Shown here: positions 33,123 to 42,593 of the stretch, piece after piece
Layout of the letters: each line of letters starts with the position of its first letter
How positions within the stretch are numbered: the first letter of the stretch is position 1
From: Planctomycetota bacterium
GTDB lineage: Bacteria; Planctomycetota; J058
Length of the DNA: 64,000 nt
Direction: 5' to 3'
NCBI GenBank assembly: GCA_019636275.1
Contig: JAHBXY010000003.1
Location: 62,001 to 126,000 of the forward strand
Notes under the pieces: generated by a model
The model's database searches: none
What the model was told of the DNA's origin: nothing
Seen by the model: the letters and a program-made list of their open reading frames with translations, nothing else
Made by a program: the position numbers and the translations under genes

Positions 33123-35354
33123 GTGCTCTTCGCGCATCCGTGGCTCTTGTGGGGGCTCGGCCTGATCTCGGTGCCGGTGATCATCCACCTGCTCAACCGG
33201 CGCCGGTTCCAGGTCGTGCGCTGGGGGGCCATGGAGCTGCTCCTCCGCGCCAACAAGAAGAACCGGCGGCGGATCCGGCTCGAGCACATCATCATCTTGC
33301 TCCTGCGCTGCCTGGCCATGGCGCTGATCGCCCTGGCCGTCGCGCGCCCGGTGGCCACCTCGGGCGCGCTGGCGGGCCTGCCGGGCGTGGGCGACCGCGT
33401 CGAGCGCGTGTTCCTCCTCGACGACTCGGGCTCCATGGGCCACCGCACCGGCCGCACGACCGCCTGGGACCGCGCCCGGCAGGTCGTCCGGCGCCTGGTC
33501 GAGGACCTCGAGCGCGACGGCAAGGGCGACCTCCTGACGGTCGTCCGCGCCTCGCGCCCCGAGGTCCCCGACCTGCTCCAGGGCGCGGCCACCAACGAGC
33601 GCACGCGCACGGCCCTGCGGGCGCTGGCCGCGGCCGAGCCCGCGGCCGTGCCGCTCGACGCGCCGCGCCTGCTCGAGGAGGCCGTGCGGCGCATCCTCGA
33701 CGACCCCGACGGGCCGCCGCAGCGCGTCCTCTACGTGGTCACCGACCTGCGCCGGCGCGACTGGGTGGGCGAGGGCGACGTGCTGCGCGCGGTGGGCGAG
33801 GCGGTGAAGAAGCTCCCGGCCGACCGGGCGCGCGTGCTCCTCGTCGACGTCGGCGGCGACGAGACGCGCAACCTGTCGGTCACGTCGCTCGAGCCGCTGG
33901 AGAAGCTGGCCATGGTCGGCGTGCCGCTCGAGCTCGTCGTGCGCGTCGCCAACCGCGGCGAGGCGCCCGAGTTCGACGTGCCGCTCCTGCTCGAGGCCGG
34001 CGAGAGCCGCATCCCGCTCCCGCCCGTGGCGCGCGTCGACGCCGGCCAGGAGGCCGAGGTCCGGCACCGCTACACCTTCATGACCCCGGGCGTGCACGCG
34101 CTCTCGGTCAAGCTGCCCGACGACGCGCTCGGCCTCGACGACGTGCGCCACGTCGCGCTCGAGGTGCGCGAGCGCCTGCGCGTGCTCGTCGTCGAGGGCG
34201 AGGAGGGCCAGGGACCGCTCGACGGCGAGGCCGACCTGCTGCGCCTGGCGCTGGCGCCCTCGGGCGACCTGCTCACCGGCGTCGAGCCGGTCGTCGTCGC
34301 CCCCGAGGCCCTGCGCGAGCTGGACCTCTCCGGCTTCCACGCCGTGTTCGCCTGCAACCTCGAGGCCTGGCCGCCCGAGCGCGTGCCCGACCTCGAGCGC
34401 TGGGTGGCCCGCGGCGGCGGCCTGTGCCTGTTCCTGGGCGACCTCGTCGACGCGGCCGCCTGGACGCGCGACCTGCACAAGCGCGGCCAGGGGCTCCTGC
34501 CCTGCGCGCCGGGCCGCCGCTTCGAGGCCCCGCGCGAGGAGGAGGCGCCGTCGCTCTCGGCGCCCGAGGGCGAGCACCCGCTGGCGCAGGTGTTCCAGGG
34601 GGACCGCAACCCGTTCCTGCGGCGGGTTCGCGCCCGCGTGCGCCAGGGCCTGCGCGTCTCGGCCGAGGACGACGCGACCACGCGCGTGGTCCTGCGCCTC
34701 GACGACGCCGAGCGCACGCCGTTCCTCCTGGAGAAGCCGGTCGGCGAGGGGCGCGTGGTCCTCGTCAACGCCACGGCCGACCTGGCCTGGTCGAGCTGGC
34801 CGCGCGACCCGAGCTTCATCGTCACCGCCCAGGAGCTCGTCCGCGCCCTGGCGCCGGCGGCGACCGCCGGGCGCAACCTCGCCTGCGGGCAGCCGCTCGA
34901 GCGGGCGCTCAACCCGGCGCGCACCTGGCCGCGCGGGCGCGTGACCGTGCCCGGCCAGGAGGCGCCGGCCGAGCTCCACGCCGAGGCGCGCCCCGGCTCG
35001 GACGCGCTGTGGCTCTCGCTCCCCGACACGCGCCGCCCGGGCGTCTACACGCTCGAGCTCCAGCCGCGCAGCGGCGACCCCATCCGCGAGCCCTACGCCG
35101 TCAACGTCGACCCGCGCGAGGGCGACCTCGCCCGCGCCGACGAGGCGCAGGTCATGGCGGCGCTCGAGGGGCTGCCGGTGCGCGTCGTGCGCCCCGACGC
35201 CACGGGCGACCTCCTGGCCCAGAGCGACGGCGCGCGCACCGAGCTGTGGCGCGCCTGCCTCCTGCTCCTCACCTGCGCCCTGGCCCTGGAGCAGGTGCTC
35301 GCCTGGCGCGCAGCGCGCCACACGACGGCCGACGTCGTGGAGGTGGGCGCGTGA
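33123..35354 (+). CDS. BatA-type membrane protein with von Willebrand A domain
   Basis: A 743-residue protein whose N-terminus is an aerotolerance-regulator/BatA domain (FAHPWLLWGLGLISVPVIIHLL, then a basic RRRF segment), followed by a second membrane helix (IILLLRCLAMALIALAVARP). A VWA domain with LLDDSGSMGHRTG (MIDAS DxSGS) follows at about 98-260, then beta-sandwich and class I amidotransferase-like regions; a final helix lies near 710. The GTG start is 2 bases after the DUF58 stop. It would expose its large domain outside the cytoplasm. Function in this cluster type is not established beyond envelope maintenance or stress. Confidence 0.87.
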   Translation: MLFAHPWLLWGLGLISVPVIIHLLNRRRFQVVRWGAMELLLRANKKNRRRIRLEHIIILLLRCLAMALIALAVARPVATSGALAGLPGVGDRVERVFLLDDSGSMGHRTGRTTAWDRARQVVRRLVEDLERDGKGDLLTVVRASRPEVPDLLQGAATNERTRTALRALAAAEPAAVPLDAPRLLEEAVRRILDDPDGPPQRVLYVVTDLRRRDWVGEGDVLRAVGEAVKKLPADRARVLLVDVGGDETRNLSVTSLEPLEKLAMVGVPLELVVRVANRGEAPEFDVPLLLEAGESRIPLPPVARVDAGQEAEVRHRYTFMTPGVHALSVKLPDDALGLDDVRHVALEVRERLRVLVVEGEEGQGPLDGEADLLRLALAPSGDLLTGVEPVVVAPEALRELDLSGFHAVFACNLEAWPPERVPDLERWVARGGGLCLFLGDLVDAAAWTRDLHKRGQGLLPCAPGRRFEAPREEEAPSLSAPEGEHPLAQVFQGDRNPFLRRVRARVRQGLRVSAEDDATTRVVLRLDDAERTPFLLEKPVGEGRVVLVNATADLAWSSWPRDPSFIVTAQELVRALAPAATAGRNLACGQPLERALNPARTWPRGRVTVPGQEAPAELHAEARPGSDALWLSLPDTRRPGVYTLELQPRSGDPIREPYAVNVDPREGDLARADEAQVMAALEGLPVRVVRPDATGDLLAQSDGARTELWRACLLLLTCALALEQVLAWRAARHTTADVVEVGA

Positions 35355-37735
35355 CCGAGCGCCTGATCGAGCTCCTCGGCCTCGGCGACCGCATCCCCGA
35401 GGGGGCCGAGGCCCACTTCGAGTGGGGCCACCTCCCGCGCGGCGAGTCGGGCCTGTTCGCGGTCGGCTGCCTCGCGGCGCTGGTCCTGCTCACGGTGTGG
35501 CTCTACCGGCGCGAGGGGCGCGCGTCGGCCTGGCGCAAGGGCCTCCTCGCCGGCCTGCGCCTCGGCGCGCTCGGCGTCGTGGCCCTCGTGCTCCTCGAGC
35601 CGCGCCTGGCGATCGACGTGCGCGAGACGACGCACGGCTACACGGTCGTCCTGTGGGACGCGTCGCTCAGCATGTCGCTCGCCGACCCCTACCAGGACGC
35701 CGAGCGGCGGGCGGCCCTGGCCGCCGCGGCCGGCGTCGAGCCCGCCGACGACGTCGCCGCCCTCACCCGCCACGAGCTGGCCTGGCGCATCGTCGAGCGC
35801 GCCCGCCTCTTCGAGGGGCTCGCCGAAAGGAACCAGCTCCTCGTCTACGCGTTCGACCACGAGCCGCGCCGGCTGGCCGGGGCGCCGGCGCCCGACGCCC
35901 TGGCGCCGCGCGGGCCGGCGACCGACCTCGGCGCGGCCGTGCGCCGCGCCCTCGAGGACACCGGCGGCCGCGGCGTGGCGGCCGTCGTCGCCGTGACCGA
36001 CGGGCGCGTCAACCGCGGCGAGGGGGCGCAGGCCGTCGTCGCCGCCCTGCGCCGGCGCGACGTCCCCTTCTACGCCCTGGGCGTGGGCGACCCGGTCCCG
36101 CCCAAGGACCTCGAGGTCGTCGACCTCTCGGCCGAGCCGCGGGCCATGCTCGGCGACCCGATCATCATCGAGGGCGCCATCCGGTCCCGCGGCTACGAGG
36201 GGCAGCACGTCGAGGCGGTGCTGGTCGTCCGCCCGCGCGACGGCGGCGCCGAGGTCGAGGTCGAGCGGCGCCACCTCGGCGCGCCGCCCGACGGCGAGGT
36301 CGTGCACCTGACCTTCCAGCACGCGCCCGCGGCCGCGGGCGAGTACGTGCTGGAGCTGCGCCTGCCGCCGCGCGACGACGAGGCGGTCACCGACGACAAC
36401 CAGCGCGCCGTGACCGTGACCGTGAGCGACGACGTGAGCCGCGTGCTCCTCGTCGCCGGCAGCCCGACGTTCGAGTACCACTTCCTGCGCACGCGGCTCG
36501 TGCGCGAGCGCACGGCCAACGTCTCCTGCTGGCTGCAGAGCGCGCAGCCGCGCTTCCCCCAGGAGGGCAACGAGCGGATCGACGCCCTGCCGGTGACGAT
36601 CGAGGGCCTGCGCGAGTTCGACGCGATCATCCTCCTCGACCCCGACCCCGACGAGCTCGACGCGGCCGCGGCCGAGGCGCTCAAGACCTTCGTCGCCGAG
36701 CACCGCGGCGGGCTCCTCTTCGCGCCCGGGCCCAAGTTCACCCAGGCGCTGCTGGCGCGCCCCGACCTCAAGGCGCTCCGCGACCTCCTGCCCGTGACGC
36801 TGGGCGAGCTGGCCGAGGCGCGCGGCGGGGCGGAGCCCTGGCCGCTGCGCGCGACGCCCGACGGCGCCGACCACCCGGCCAGCCGCCTCGAGCCCGACCC
36901 CGAGCGCTGCCGCCAGCTCTGGGCGCGCCTGCCCGGGCTGTTCTTCTCCTACCCGGTGCGCGGCGAGAAGGCCGGCGCGACGGTGCTCCTGCGCCACGAG
37001 GACCCGGCCACGGTCACCGAGCGCGGGGCGCGCCCGTTCCTCGTGGCGCAGTACTTCGGCGGCGGGCCGGTGCTGTTCCTCGGCTCCGAGGAGACCTGGC
37101 GCTGGCGCTCGGTCGGGGCGCGCGTCTACGACCGCTTCTGGGTGGGGACGCTGCGCTACCTCGTCCAGGGGCGCGTGGCCGGCGGGCGCAAGCGCGTCGA
37201 GCTCCTGGCCGACAAGACCGAGTACGCCCTGGGCGAGCCGGTGCGCATCCGCTGCCACGCCGTCGACCGCGGCTACCAGCCGCTCGAGCTGAAGGACGGC
37301 CTCGAGGCCACGGCGCGCGTCGGCGACGAGGCGCTGACGGTCAAGCTCGCGCCGGCGCCGCAGGGGCGCGGCTGGTACGAGGGGCTGGTGCTGCCGCCCG
37401 GGCAGGGCGTGCTCGAGGTGAGCGTGTCGCTCCCCGACGACGCGCCCGGCGAGCGGCCGGCCACGGTCGCCGTGAGCGTGCGCCTGCCGGACATGGAGTT
37501 CTCGGACCCCGCCCTCGACGAGCCGCTCCTGGCCGGGATCGCCGCGGCCACGAGCGGCGCGCTGCTGGCGCCGGCCGACGTGGCCGGCCTGGCCGACCGC
37601 GTGCCGAGCCTGACCGAGCACACGCGCTCGGCGCGCGCGCCGATCCCGCTGTGGGACCGGTGGGAGACCGTGGCCCTCATCGCCGGGCTCCTGGCCCTGG
37701 AGTGGGCGCTGCGCAAGCGGAGCCGGATGGTGTGA
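35351..37735 (+). CDS. Membrane-anchored VWA-like / amidotransferase-like protein
   Basis: A 794-residue protein starting at a GTG overlapping the previous stop. Two N-terminal membrane helices (SGLFAVGCLAALVLLTVWLY, then GLRLGALGVVALVLLEP) are followed by a VWA-like domain with VVLWDASLSMSLADP (DxSxS) and VAVTDGRVNRG. The middle part (about 360-500) has VLLVAGSPTFEYHFLRTRL and FDAIILLDPDPDEL, typical of the class I glutamine amidotransferase-like fold without catalytic residues. A last helix near 770 precedes a basic tail. Such proteins recur beside BatA-type proteins in Planctomycetes. Confidence 0.83.
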   Translation: MTERLIELLGLGDRIPEGAEAHFEWGHLPRGESGLFAVGCLAALVLLTVWLYRREGRASAWRKGLLAGLRLGALGVVALVLLEPRLAIDVRETTHGYTVVLWDASLSMSLADPYQDAERRAALAAAAGVEPADDVAALTRHELAWRIVERARLFEGLAERNQLLVYAFDHEPRRLAGAPAPDALAPRGPATDLGAAVRRALEDTGGRGVAAVVAVTDGRVNRGEGAQAVVAALRRRDVPFYALGVGDPVPPKDLEVVDLSAEPRAMLGDPIIIEGAIRSRGYEGQHVEAVLVVRPRDGGAEVEVERRHLGAPPDGEVVHLTFQHAPAAAGEYVLELRLPPRDDEAVTDDNQRAVTVTVSDDVSRVLLVAGSPTFEYHFLRTRLVRERTANVSCWLQSAQPRFPQEGNERIDALPVTIEGLREFDAIILLDPDPDELDAAAAEALKTFVAEHRGGLLFAPGPKFTQALLARPDLKALRDLLPVTLGELAEARGGAEPWPLRATPDGADHPASRLEPDPERCRQLWARLPGLFFSYPVRGEKAGATVLLRHEDPATVTERGARPFLVAQYFGGGPVLFLGSEETWRWRSVGARVYDRFWVGTLRYLVQGRVAGGRKRVELLADKTEYALGEPVRIRCHAVDRGYQPLELKDGLEATARVGDEALTVKLAPAPQGRGWYEGLVLPPGQGVLEVSVSLPDDAPGERPATVAVSVRLPDMEFSDPALDEPLLAGIAAATSGALLAPADVAGLADRVPSLTEHTRSARAPIPLWDRWETVALIAGLLALEWALRKRSRMV

Positions 37736-37774
37736 CGTGACGGCGCACTTCGCTCGCACGCGTGAGGAGCCGGC

Positions 37775-39883
37775 GTGACCCCCACGACCGACGACCGCCT
37801 CGCCCTCGGCCCCGCGACCCGCGCCCTCCTGGCCCGGCTCCGCTGGCGCGCGCGCGCCTCGCTCGCCGCGCGCGGGCTGGGCTCGGTGCTGCTCGTGGTC
37901 GTGGCGCTGGCGCTGCTCTCGTTCGCGCTCGACCGGCCGCTGCGGCTGGCCTGGAGCTCGCGGGCGGTGATCCTCGTCGTGATGCTGACGATGCTCGGGG
38001 CGGTCGCCTGGTCGCGGCTGCTGCGGCCGCTCCTCACGCCGCTGCCCGACGACGAGCTGGCCCGGGCGGCCGAGGCGCGCCACCCGGCGCTCGACTGGCG
38101 GCTGCTCTCGGCCGTGCAGTTCGCGCGGCCCGGCTGGGCGCCCGGGCCGGAGACGTCGCGGTCGCTCGCGGCGCTCGTCGTCGCCGACGCCGAGCGCCGC
38201 GCGGCCGAGGTCGACGCGGGGCGCGTCGTCCCGGCCGGGCCGGCCCTGCAGGCGGGGACGCGCGGCGGGGTCGTGCTCCTGGCGGGGGCCCTCCTCGTCG
38301 CCGGCTTCCCGGCCGCCGCGGAGACCTGGGCGCGCCGCAACCTGCTCCTGTCGTCGACGGCCCGCTGGCCGCAGGACACGCACCTCGTGGTCGAGGCGGC
38401 GGCGTTCGACCCGGCCACCGGCACGGCCGTCGTCCCGCACGGCAGCGACCTGCCGCTCCTGGTGCGCGCCGAGGGCGTCGTGCCCAAGCGCGTCTACGTG
38501 GAGACCTGGGGCGAGGCGCAGGGGGGGGAGGCCGGCCGCTCGGAGCTGCTCGTGCTCGACGCGCTGGGCGACGGCCGCTTCCGCGTCCTGCTCGACGAGG
38601 TCACGGCCGGCTTCACCTTCGTCGTGCGCGGCGGCGACGCCGAGGAGGGCCCGTTCCGCGTGCGGGTGATCCGCCGGCCGTGGGTCGACGCGCTCGTGAT
38701 CCACGTCGCGCCGCCGCCGCACACGGGGCTGCCCGCGCGCGCGTTCGGCGTCGACGCCGGCAGCGTCACGCTCCCGGCCGGGACGCGCGTGCGGCTCGAG
38801 GCGCGGGTCTCGAAGCCGCTGGCGCGGGTGACCCTCGAGGAGCTGCCGCTCGGCGCCGAGGCGGCGAGCGTCCACACGACGACGATCGTCGACGGCGGGT
38901 TCGAGGCGGCCCTGGACCTCGAGCGCGCGGCGGCGTTCCGCGTCGACGTGGTCGACCGCGACGGCCTGGGCCTGGCCCAGCCGCTGCGCTTCAGCCTCGT
39001 GGCCCAGCCCGACCGGGCGCCCGAGGTGCAGCTCGCGCTCGTCGGCGTGGGGCTGAACGTGACCCCGCAGGCGACCGTGCGCGCGCGGGTCGCCGCCAGC
39101 GACGACCACGGCCTCGTCGCCGCGCGCCTGCGCCTGAAGGTCGGCGGGACCGACGCCGCCCCACGCGACACGGCGCTGCCGGCGCTCGCCGGGCGGCGCG
39201 CGGGCGAGGGGCAGGCCACGCTCGAGCTCGACGAGCTGGAGCTGGCCCCGAAGACGGCCCTGACGCTCTGGGCCGAGGCCCTCGACGCCGACCCCCGCGG
39301 GCCCAACGTCGGCGCCTCGCCAGCCGTGCAGCTGCGCGTGGTCACGCCCGAGCAGCTCCTGGCCGAGCTCCTGCGCCGCCTGCACGAGCAGCGGCTCGAG
39401 CTCGACCGCATGGTCCTGGAGGAGGAGCGCCTGGCGCAGGGCCTCGCCGGGCAGGACCAGGCCACGCTCGAGCGCGCCTCGCGCGCCCATCGCGACGTGG
39501 GGCGCGCGGTCCTGCGCGCGGCGGACGTCGTCGAGGGCGTGGTGGCGGAGATGACGTCGAACCGCATCCTCGACGCCGCCACCTGGGACCGGCTCGCCGA
39601 GGACGTCGCCGCCCCGCTGCGCGCGCTGCAGCAGGGGCCGCTGCAGTCGGCGCGCGACCTCGCCGAGCGCGCCGCGCAGGCCGAGGAGGGCGCCCGGCGC
39701 GAGGCCTCGTCGGCCGCCGGCGGCGCGGCGGCCGTCGTCGCGGCCGAGCTGCGCGCGATCGTCGCCCGCATGGGCCGGATCGAGGAGCTGGCCGAGCTCG
39801 TGGGCACGCTCAAGCGCCTGATCGACGAGCAGCGCGCCCTCCTCGACCGCACCCGCCAGGGCGACCCGCCGCGGCGGCGGTGA
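37775..39883 (+). CDS. DUF4175-like membrane protein
   Basis: A 702-residue protein with a GTG start and GAGGAG site. It has two N-terminal membrane helices (about 34-52 and 62-80) and a third near 165-180, then a large extracytoplasmic beta-rich region. A Glu/Ala-rich coiled-coil follows near 530-690 (LLAELLRRLHEQRLELDRMVLEEE). Layout and cluster position match the DUF4175-type last member of moxR-DUF58-BatA clusters. The family assignment is by architecture; no catalytic motif is seen. Confidence 0.7.
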   Translation: MTPTTDDRLALGPATRALLARLRWRARASLAARGLGSVLLVVVALALLSFALDRPLRLAWSSRAVILVVMLTMLGAVAWSRLLRPLLTPLPDDELARAAEARHPALDWRLLSAVQFARPGWAPGPETSRSLAALVVADAERRAAEVDAGRVVPAGPALQAGTRGGVVLLAGALLVAGFPAAAETWARRNLLLSSTARWPQDTHLVVEAAAFDPATGTAVVPHGSDLPLLVRAEGVVPKRVYVETWGEAQGGEAGRSELLVLDALGDGRFRVLLDEVTAGFTFVVRGGDAEEGPFRVRVIRRPWVDALVIHVAPPPHTGLPARAFGVDAGSVTLPAGTRVRLEARVSKPLARVTLEELPLGAEAASVHTTTIVDGGFEAALDLERAAAFRVDVVDRDGLGLAQPLRFSLVAQPDRAPEVQLALVGVGLNVTPQATVRARVAASDDHGLVAARLRLKVGGTDAAPRDTALPALAGRRAGEGQATLELDELELAPKTALTLWAEALDADPRGPNVGASPAVQLRVVTPEQLLAELLRRLHEQRLELDRMVLEEERLAQGLAGQDQATLERASRAHRDVGRAVLRAADVVEGVVAEMTSNRILDAATWDRLAEDVAAPLRALQQGPLQSARDLAERAAQAEEGARREASSAAGGAAAVVAAELRAIVARMGRIEELAELVGTLKRLIDEQRALLDRTRQGDPPRRR

Positions 39884-40282
39884 CTTCCATGCCCCGCGGC
39901 CCGTGCGGCGCCGGGGGCCGCTCTCGGCCTGAGTCGTCAGGTGTGTCCGCCAGGCACGCCGACACCTGTCGCCGTCGGGACACGGCGCCCGATGGCGCCG
40001 CCGGGGCGAGACGCCACAATCAGCTTATTTGATTCAGTTTAAGCGGTTCTTCCCGGCCGCCGGCTGCCACCCGATTCCTGCGTGAACGGAGTGCGCGATT
40101 CCGGTTCACACCAGGACCGCACCTGGACCCTGGAACGATGGGCGCACCCTGTCGCTGGCGGCGCCAGTCGCCCTAACCGTTCTGCTACCAGGCTCGTGTA
40201 CGTTGGCTTGACGCGCGTGTGGCCCGATGGAATGCCAGGTGCACATGGGCCCTCTCGAGGCACGGTCCCGAGGAGAGGTCAC
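39884..40282. other. Intergenic leader upstream of first DUF1549-type lipoprotein gene
   Basis: About 400 bases without a credible gene. An AT-rich island at 40017-40045 and TTGACG at 40208-40213 are possible promoter parts, though no good -10 is evident. The stretch GAACGGAGTGCGCG near 40084 is closely matched near 44212 upstream of the second copy, so the two leaders share ancestry. An AGGAGAGGT ribosome site ends the region. Confidence 0.5.
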
Positions 40283-42490
40283 ATGCGTCAGGTGAGCAAG
40301 ACGACGAGCTGGCTGGTGGGGCGCGCCGCCGTCGTGATCGGCGTGGCGGCGCTCGCCGCGGGCTGCGGCGGGAGCGGCGGCGGCGGCGGCGGCGGGTCGG
40401 CGTCGGTCGCGCCGGGCGTGACGGGCGTGGGCCAGGGCCAGCTCGTGGCGCTGGAGATCGCGCCGCCCGGCGACGTCGTCGTGGACGACGGGCTGGGGTC
40501 GGCGTTCCAGGTGATCGTGGACGGCCACTACCGCGACGGGTCGCAGCTCGACCTGACGCGGGCGGTCGAGCTGCGGGTCAGCGACGAGTCGGTGGCGAAG
40601 ATCGGCGGCGACGGCCTGATCACGCCGATCGCGCCGGGGACGACCGAGCTGACGGTGTCGACGCGCGCGGTCACGGGCGAGACGCTGACGGTGACCAAGC
40701 GGATCACGGTCGTGCCGGCCGGCGCGGCGCCGAACTTCGCCAGCGGCGGCGAGCTGCGGATCTACCCGCAGTTCCGCACGCTGGGCGAGGTCGACGCGGC
40801 CGCGGGGCGCGATCAGCTGCAGCAGATCGTGATCGTCGGCACGGACGCCGGCGGCCGCATGTGGGACCTGACCCGGTCGGTGGGCGCGCAGGTGCTCGAC
40901 CGCAACCGCGCGCCGTCCATGGCCGGCCAGCTGTCGCCGACGGGCCTGTTCCGCGGCGTCATGGACGGGCAGGAGGTCCTGGTCCTCGCGCGGCTGAACG
41001 CGGCCGGGCTGACGGCCGGCGCGCAGTTCCGCCTGGGCGGCGGGGCGGGCCTGCCGCCGAGCGCGCTGTTCACGGGCGGGGCGCTGGCGGGCTCGAGCAA
41101 CGCGATCGACCGGGCGCTGCTGGCGGTCCTGCAGGGCCAGTTCGCGGAGCCGTCGGCGCTGTCGAGCGACGCGGAGTTCCTGCGCCGGCTCTACTCGGAC
41201 GCGCTGGGCCGGGTGCCGACGGCGCAGGAGGCCGAGGCGTTCGACGCCAACCAGGCGGCGGACAAGCGTGACGCGGAGATCGACCGCGTGGTGGCGACGC
41301 CGGCCTTCGCGGCGCACTGGGCCAACCAGATCGGGGAGTGGCTGCGGATCCCGCGCGCCAACGCTGGCGCGGCGGCCTTCGACCAGTGGGTGGCGCAGCA
41401 GATCCAGGCGGGCCAGGGCCTCGGCCAGATCGTCGCCGCCCTCGCCGCCGGCACGGCCCCGGTCTCGGCGACCTTCGACGGGGTGCACCCCCGGGCGTCG
41501 GACAAGGTCGACGTGCTGGTCATGGCGGCCACGGGCATGACGTCGGACTGCGCCGTCTGCCATGACCACCCGCTGACCGGGCCGAACGACCAGCCGCGCT
41601 GGCTGCAGTCGGAGCGCTACCCGCTCGACGCGTTCTTCGCGGCCAACGCGGCCGAGGCGACGCCGCTGGACCGCAACAACAACCGGATCGGGCAGCCGTT
41701 CCAGCCGGGCTGGGTGGCGTTCGCCGGCGGCACGCCGGTGACGAGCACGCTGGCGACGCCCATGGCGCAGCGCCGGGCGGAGTTCGCGCAGCTGCTCACG
41801 AACGCCGGCCAGTTCGACCGGGGCATGGCGCACCGGATCTTCGCGACGGTCATGCAGCCCCTCCTCGACCCGAACCAGTTCCTGCGCCGGAACCTGGACG
41901 CGGTGGCGGTGCCGGGGCTCCTCGAGGTGCTCGCCGCGCGGTTCCGCGCCGCCAACACGGACCTGCGGGCTTACGTGGGCGAGGTGTTCAAGAGCAAGGC
42001 CTACCAGCTGAGCTCGATCGGGACCTCGACGGGCAACGACCCGCTGCTGGCCCGGCACGTCCTGCGCCGCCACCACTCGGAGGTCATGGAGTCGCTGGTG
42101 GAGAGTGTCACCGGCCAGGCGATCGTCAACGGCGACCTGACCTTCTTCCGCCAGACGTTCGGCTACCCGCTGACGCGCCAGGCGATCCAGGAGCGGTCGG
42201 ACGCGGTGAACATGAGCCAGGCCCTGGTGCTCATGAACAGCCCGGTGGTCCAGAACAAGATCTCGGCCAACGGGGCCCGCGTGGCGACCCTGGCCGGCCA
42301 GGTGACGAGCAACGCGATCACCCGCGAGGCGGCGGTCACCCAGCTCTTCCGGGCGGCGCTCAGCCGCGAGCCGTCGACCGACGAGCTCGGCTTCGCCCTG
42401 CAGACGATCCAGCAGGCCCCCACCGTCCGCGCGGGCCTCGAGGACGTCGCCGCCGCCGTCATGAGCACGATCGAGGCGGTCGCCCACTAG
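40283..42490 (+). CDS. DUF1549/DUF1553-type lipoprotein with bacterial Ig-like domain, copy 1
   Basis: A 735-residue lipoprotein: the signal ends ALAAGCGG (lipobox), then a Gly-rich linker, a Big-2-like beta domain (about 50-150) and a second beta domain. From about 280 a planctomycete cytochrome-like PSD1 region appears: DAEFLRRLYSDALGRVPTAQEAEAF, then the haem-type motif CAVCHDHP near 430, and a C-terminal DUF1553-like region (VMESLVESVTGQAI, ALVLMNSPVV). It is paired with a DUF1501 gene as in many Planctomycetes, where the pair is thought to act at the cell surface, substrate unknown. From the Gly-rich linker to the stop it is almost base-identical to the gene at 44389-46584; only about five synonymous changes are seen. 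Confidence 0.88.
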   Translation: MRQVSKTTSWLVGRAAVVIGVAALAAGCGGSGGGGGGGSASVAPGVTGVGQGQLVALEIAPPGDVVVDDGLGSAFQVIVDGHYRDGSQLDLTRAVELRVSDESVAKIGGDGLITPIAPGTTELTVSTRAVTGETLTVTKRITVVPAGAAPNFASGGELRIYPQFRTLGEVDAAAGRDQLQQIVIVGTDAGGRMWDLTRSVGAQVLDRNRAPSMAGQLSPTGLFRGVMDGQEVLVLARLNAAGLTAGAQFRLGGGAGLPPSALFTGGALAGSSNAIDRALLAVLQGQFAEPSALSSDAEFLRRLYSDALGRVPTAQEAEAFDANQAADKRDAEIDRVVATPAFAAHWANQIGEWLRIPRANAGAAAFDQWVAQQIQAGQGLGQIVAALAAGTAPVSATFDGVHPRASDKVDVLVMAATGMTSDCAVCHDHPLTGPNDQPRWLQSERYPLDAFFAANAAEATPLDRNNNRIGQPFQPGWVAFAGGTPVTSTLATPMAQRRAEFAQLLTNAGQFDRGMAHRIFATVMQPLLDPNQFLRRNLDAVAVPGLLEVLAARFRAANTDLRAYVGEVFKSKAYQLSSIGTSTGNDPLLARHVLRRHHSEVMESLVESVTGQAIVNGDLTFFRQTFGYPLTRQAIQERSDAVNMSQALVLMNSPVVQNKISANGARVATLAGQVTSNAITREAAVTQLFRAALSREPSTDELGFALQTIQQAPTVRAGLEDVAAAVMSTIEAVAH

Positions 42491-42497
42491 CGGCGGC

Positions 42498-42528
42498 CGC
42501 CAGGCGCCCCTGCCCGGGGCGCCTGGCG
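42498..42528 (+). terminator. 13-bp hairpin between lipoprotein copy 1 and DUF1501 gene
   Basis: Bases 42498-42510 pair perfectly with 42516-42528 around TGCCC, 8 bases after the lipoprotein stop. There is no T-tract; it may attenuate or stabilise rather than end transcription before the DUF1501 gene. Confidence 0.5.
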
Positions 42529-42593
42529 CGCTGCCCGCCGAAGCGTTTACCTTCACGAACACACCGGACCTGAACGCCAAGGGAGTCTGATCG

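Noticed and set aside
35093..39490. A 1465-residue antisense frame
   Set aside because: Opposite the moxR-cluster membrane proteins, with no recognisable domain and extreme Arg/Gly/Ala content.
39884..40282. Riboswitch or structured RNA in the lipoprotein leaders
   Set aside because: The two leaders share only short patches, and I could not fit any known riboswitch pattern.
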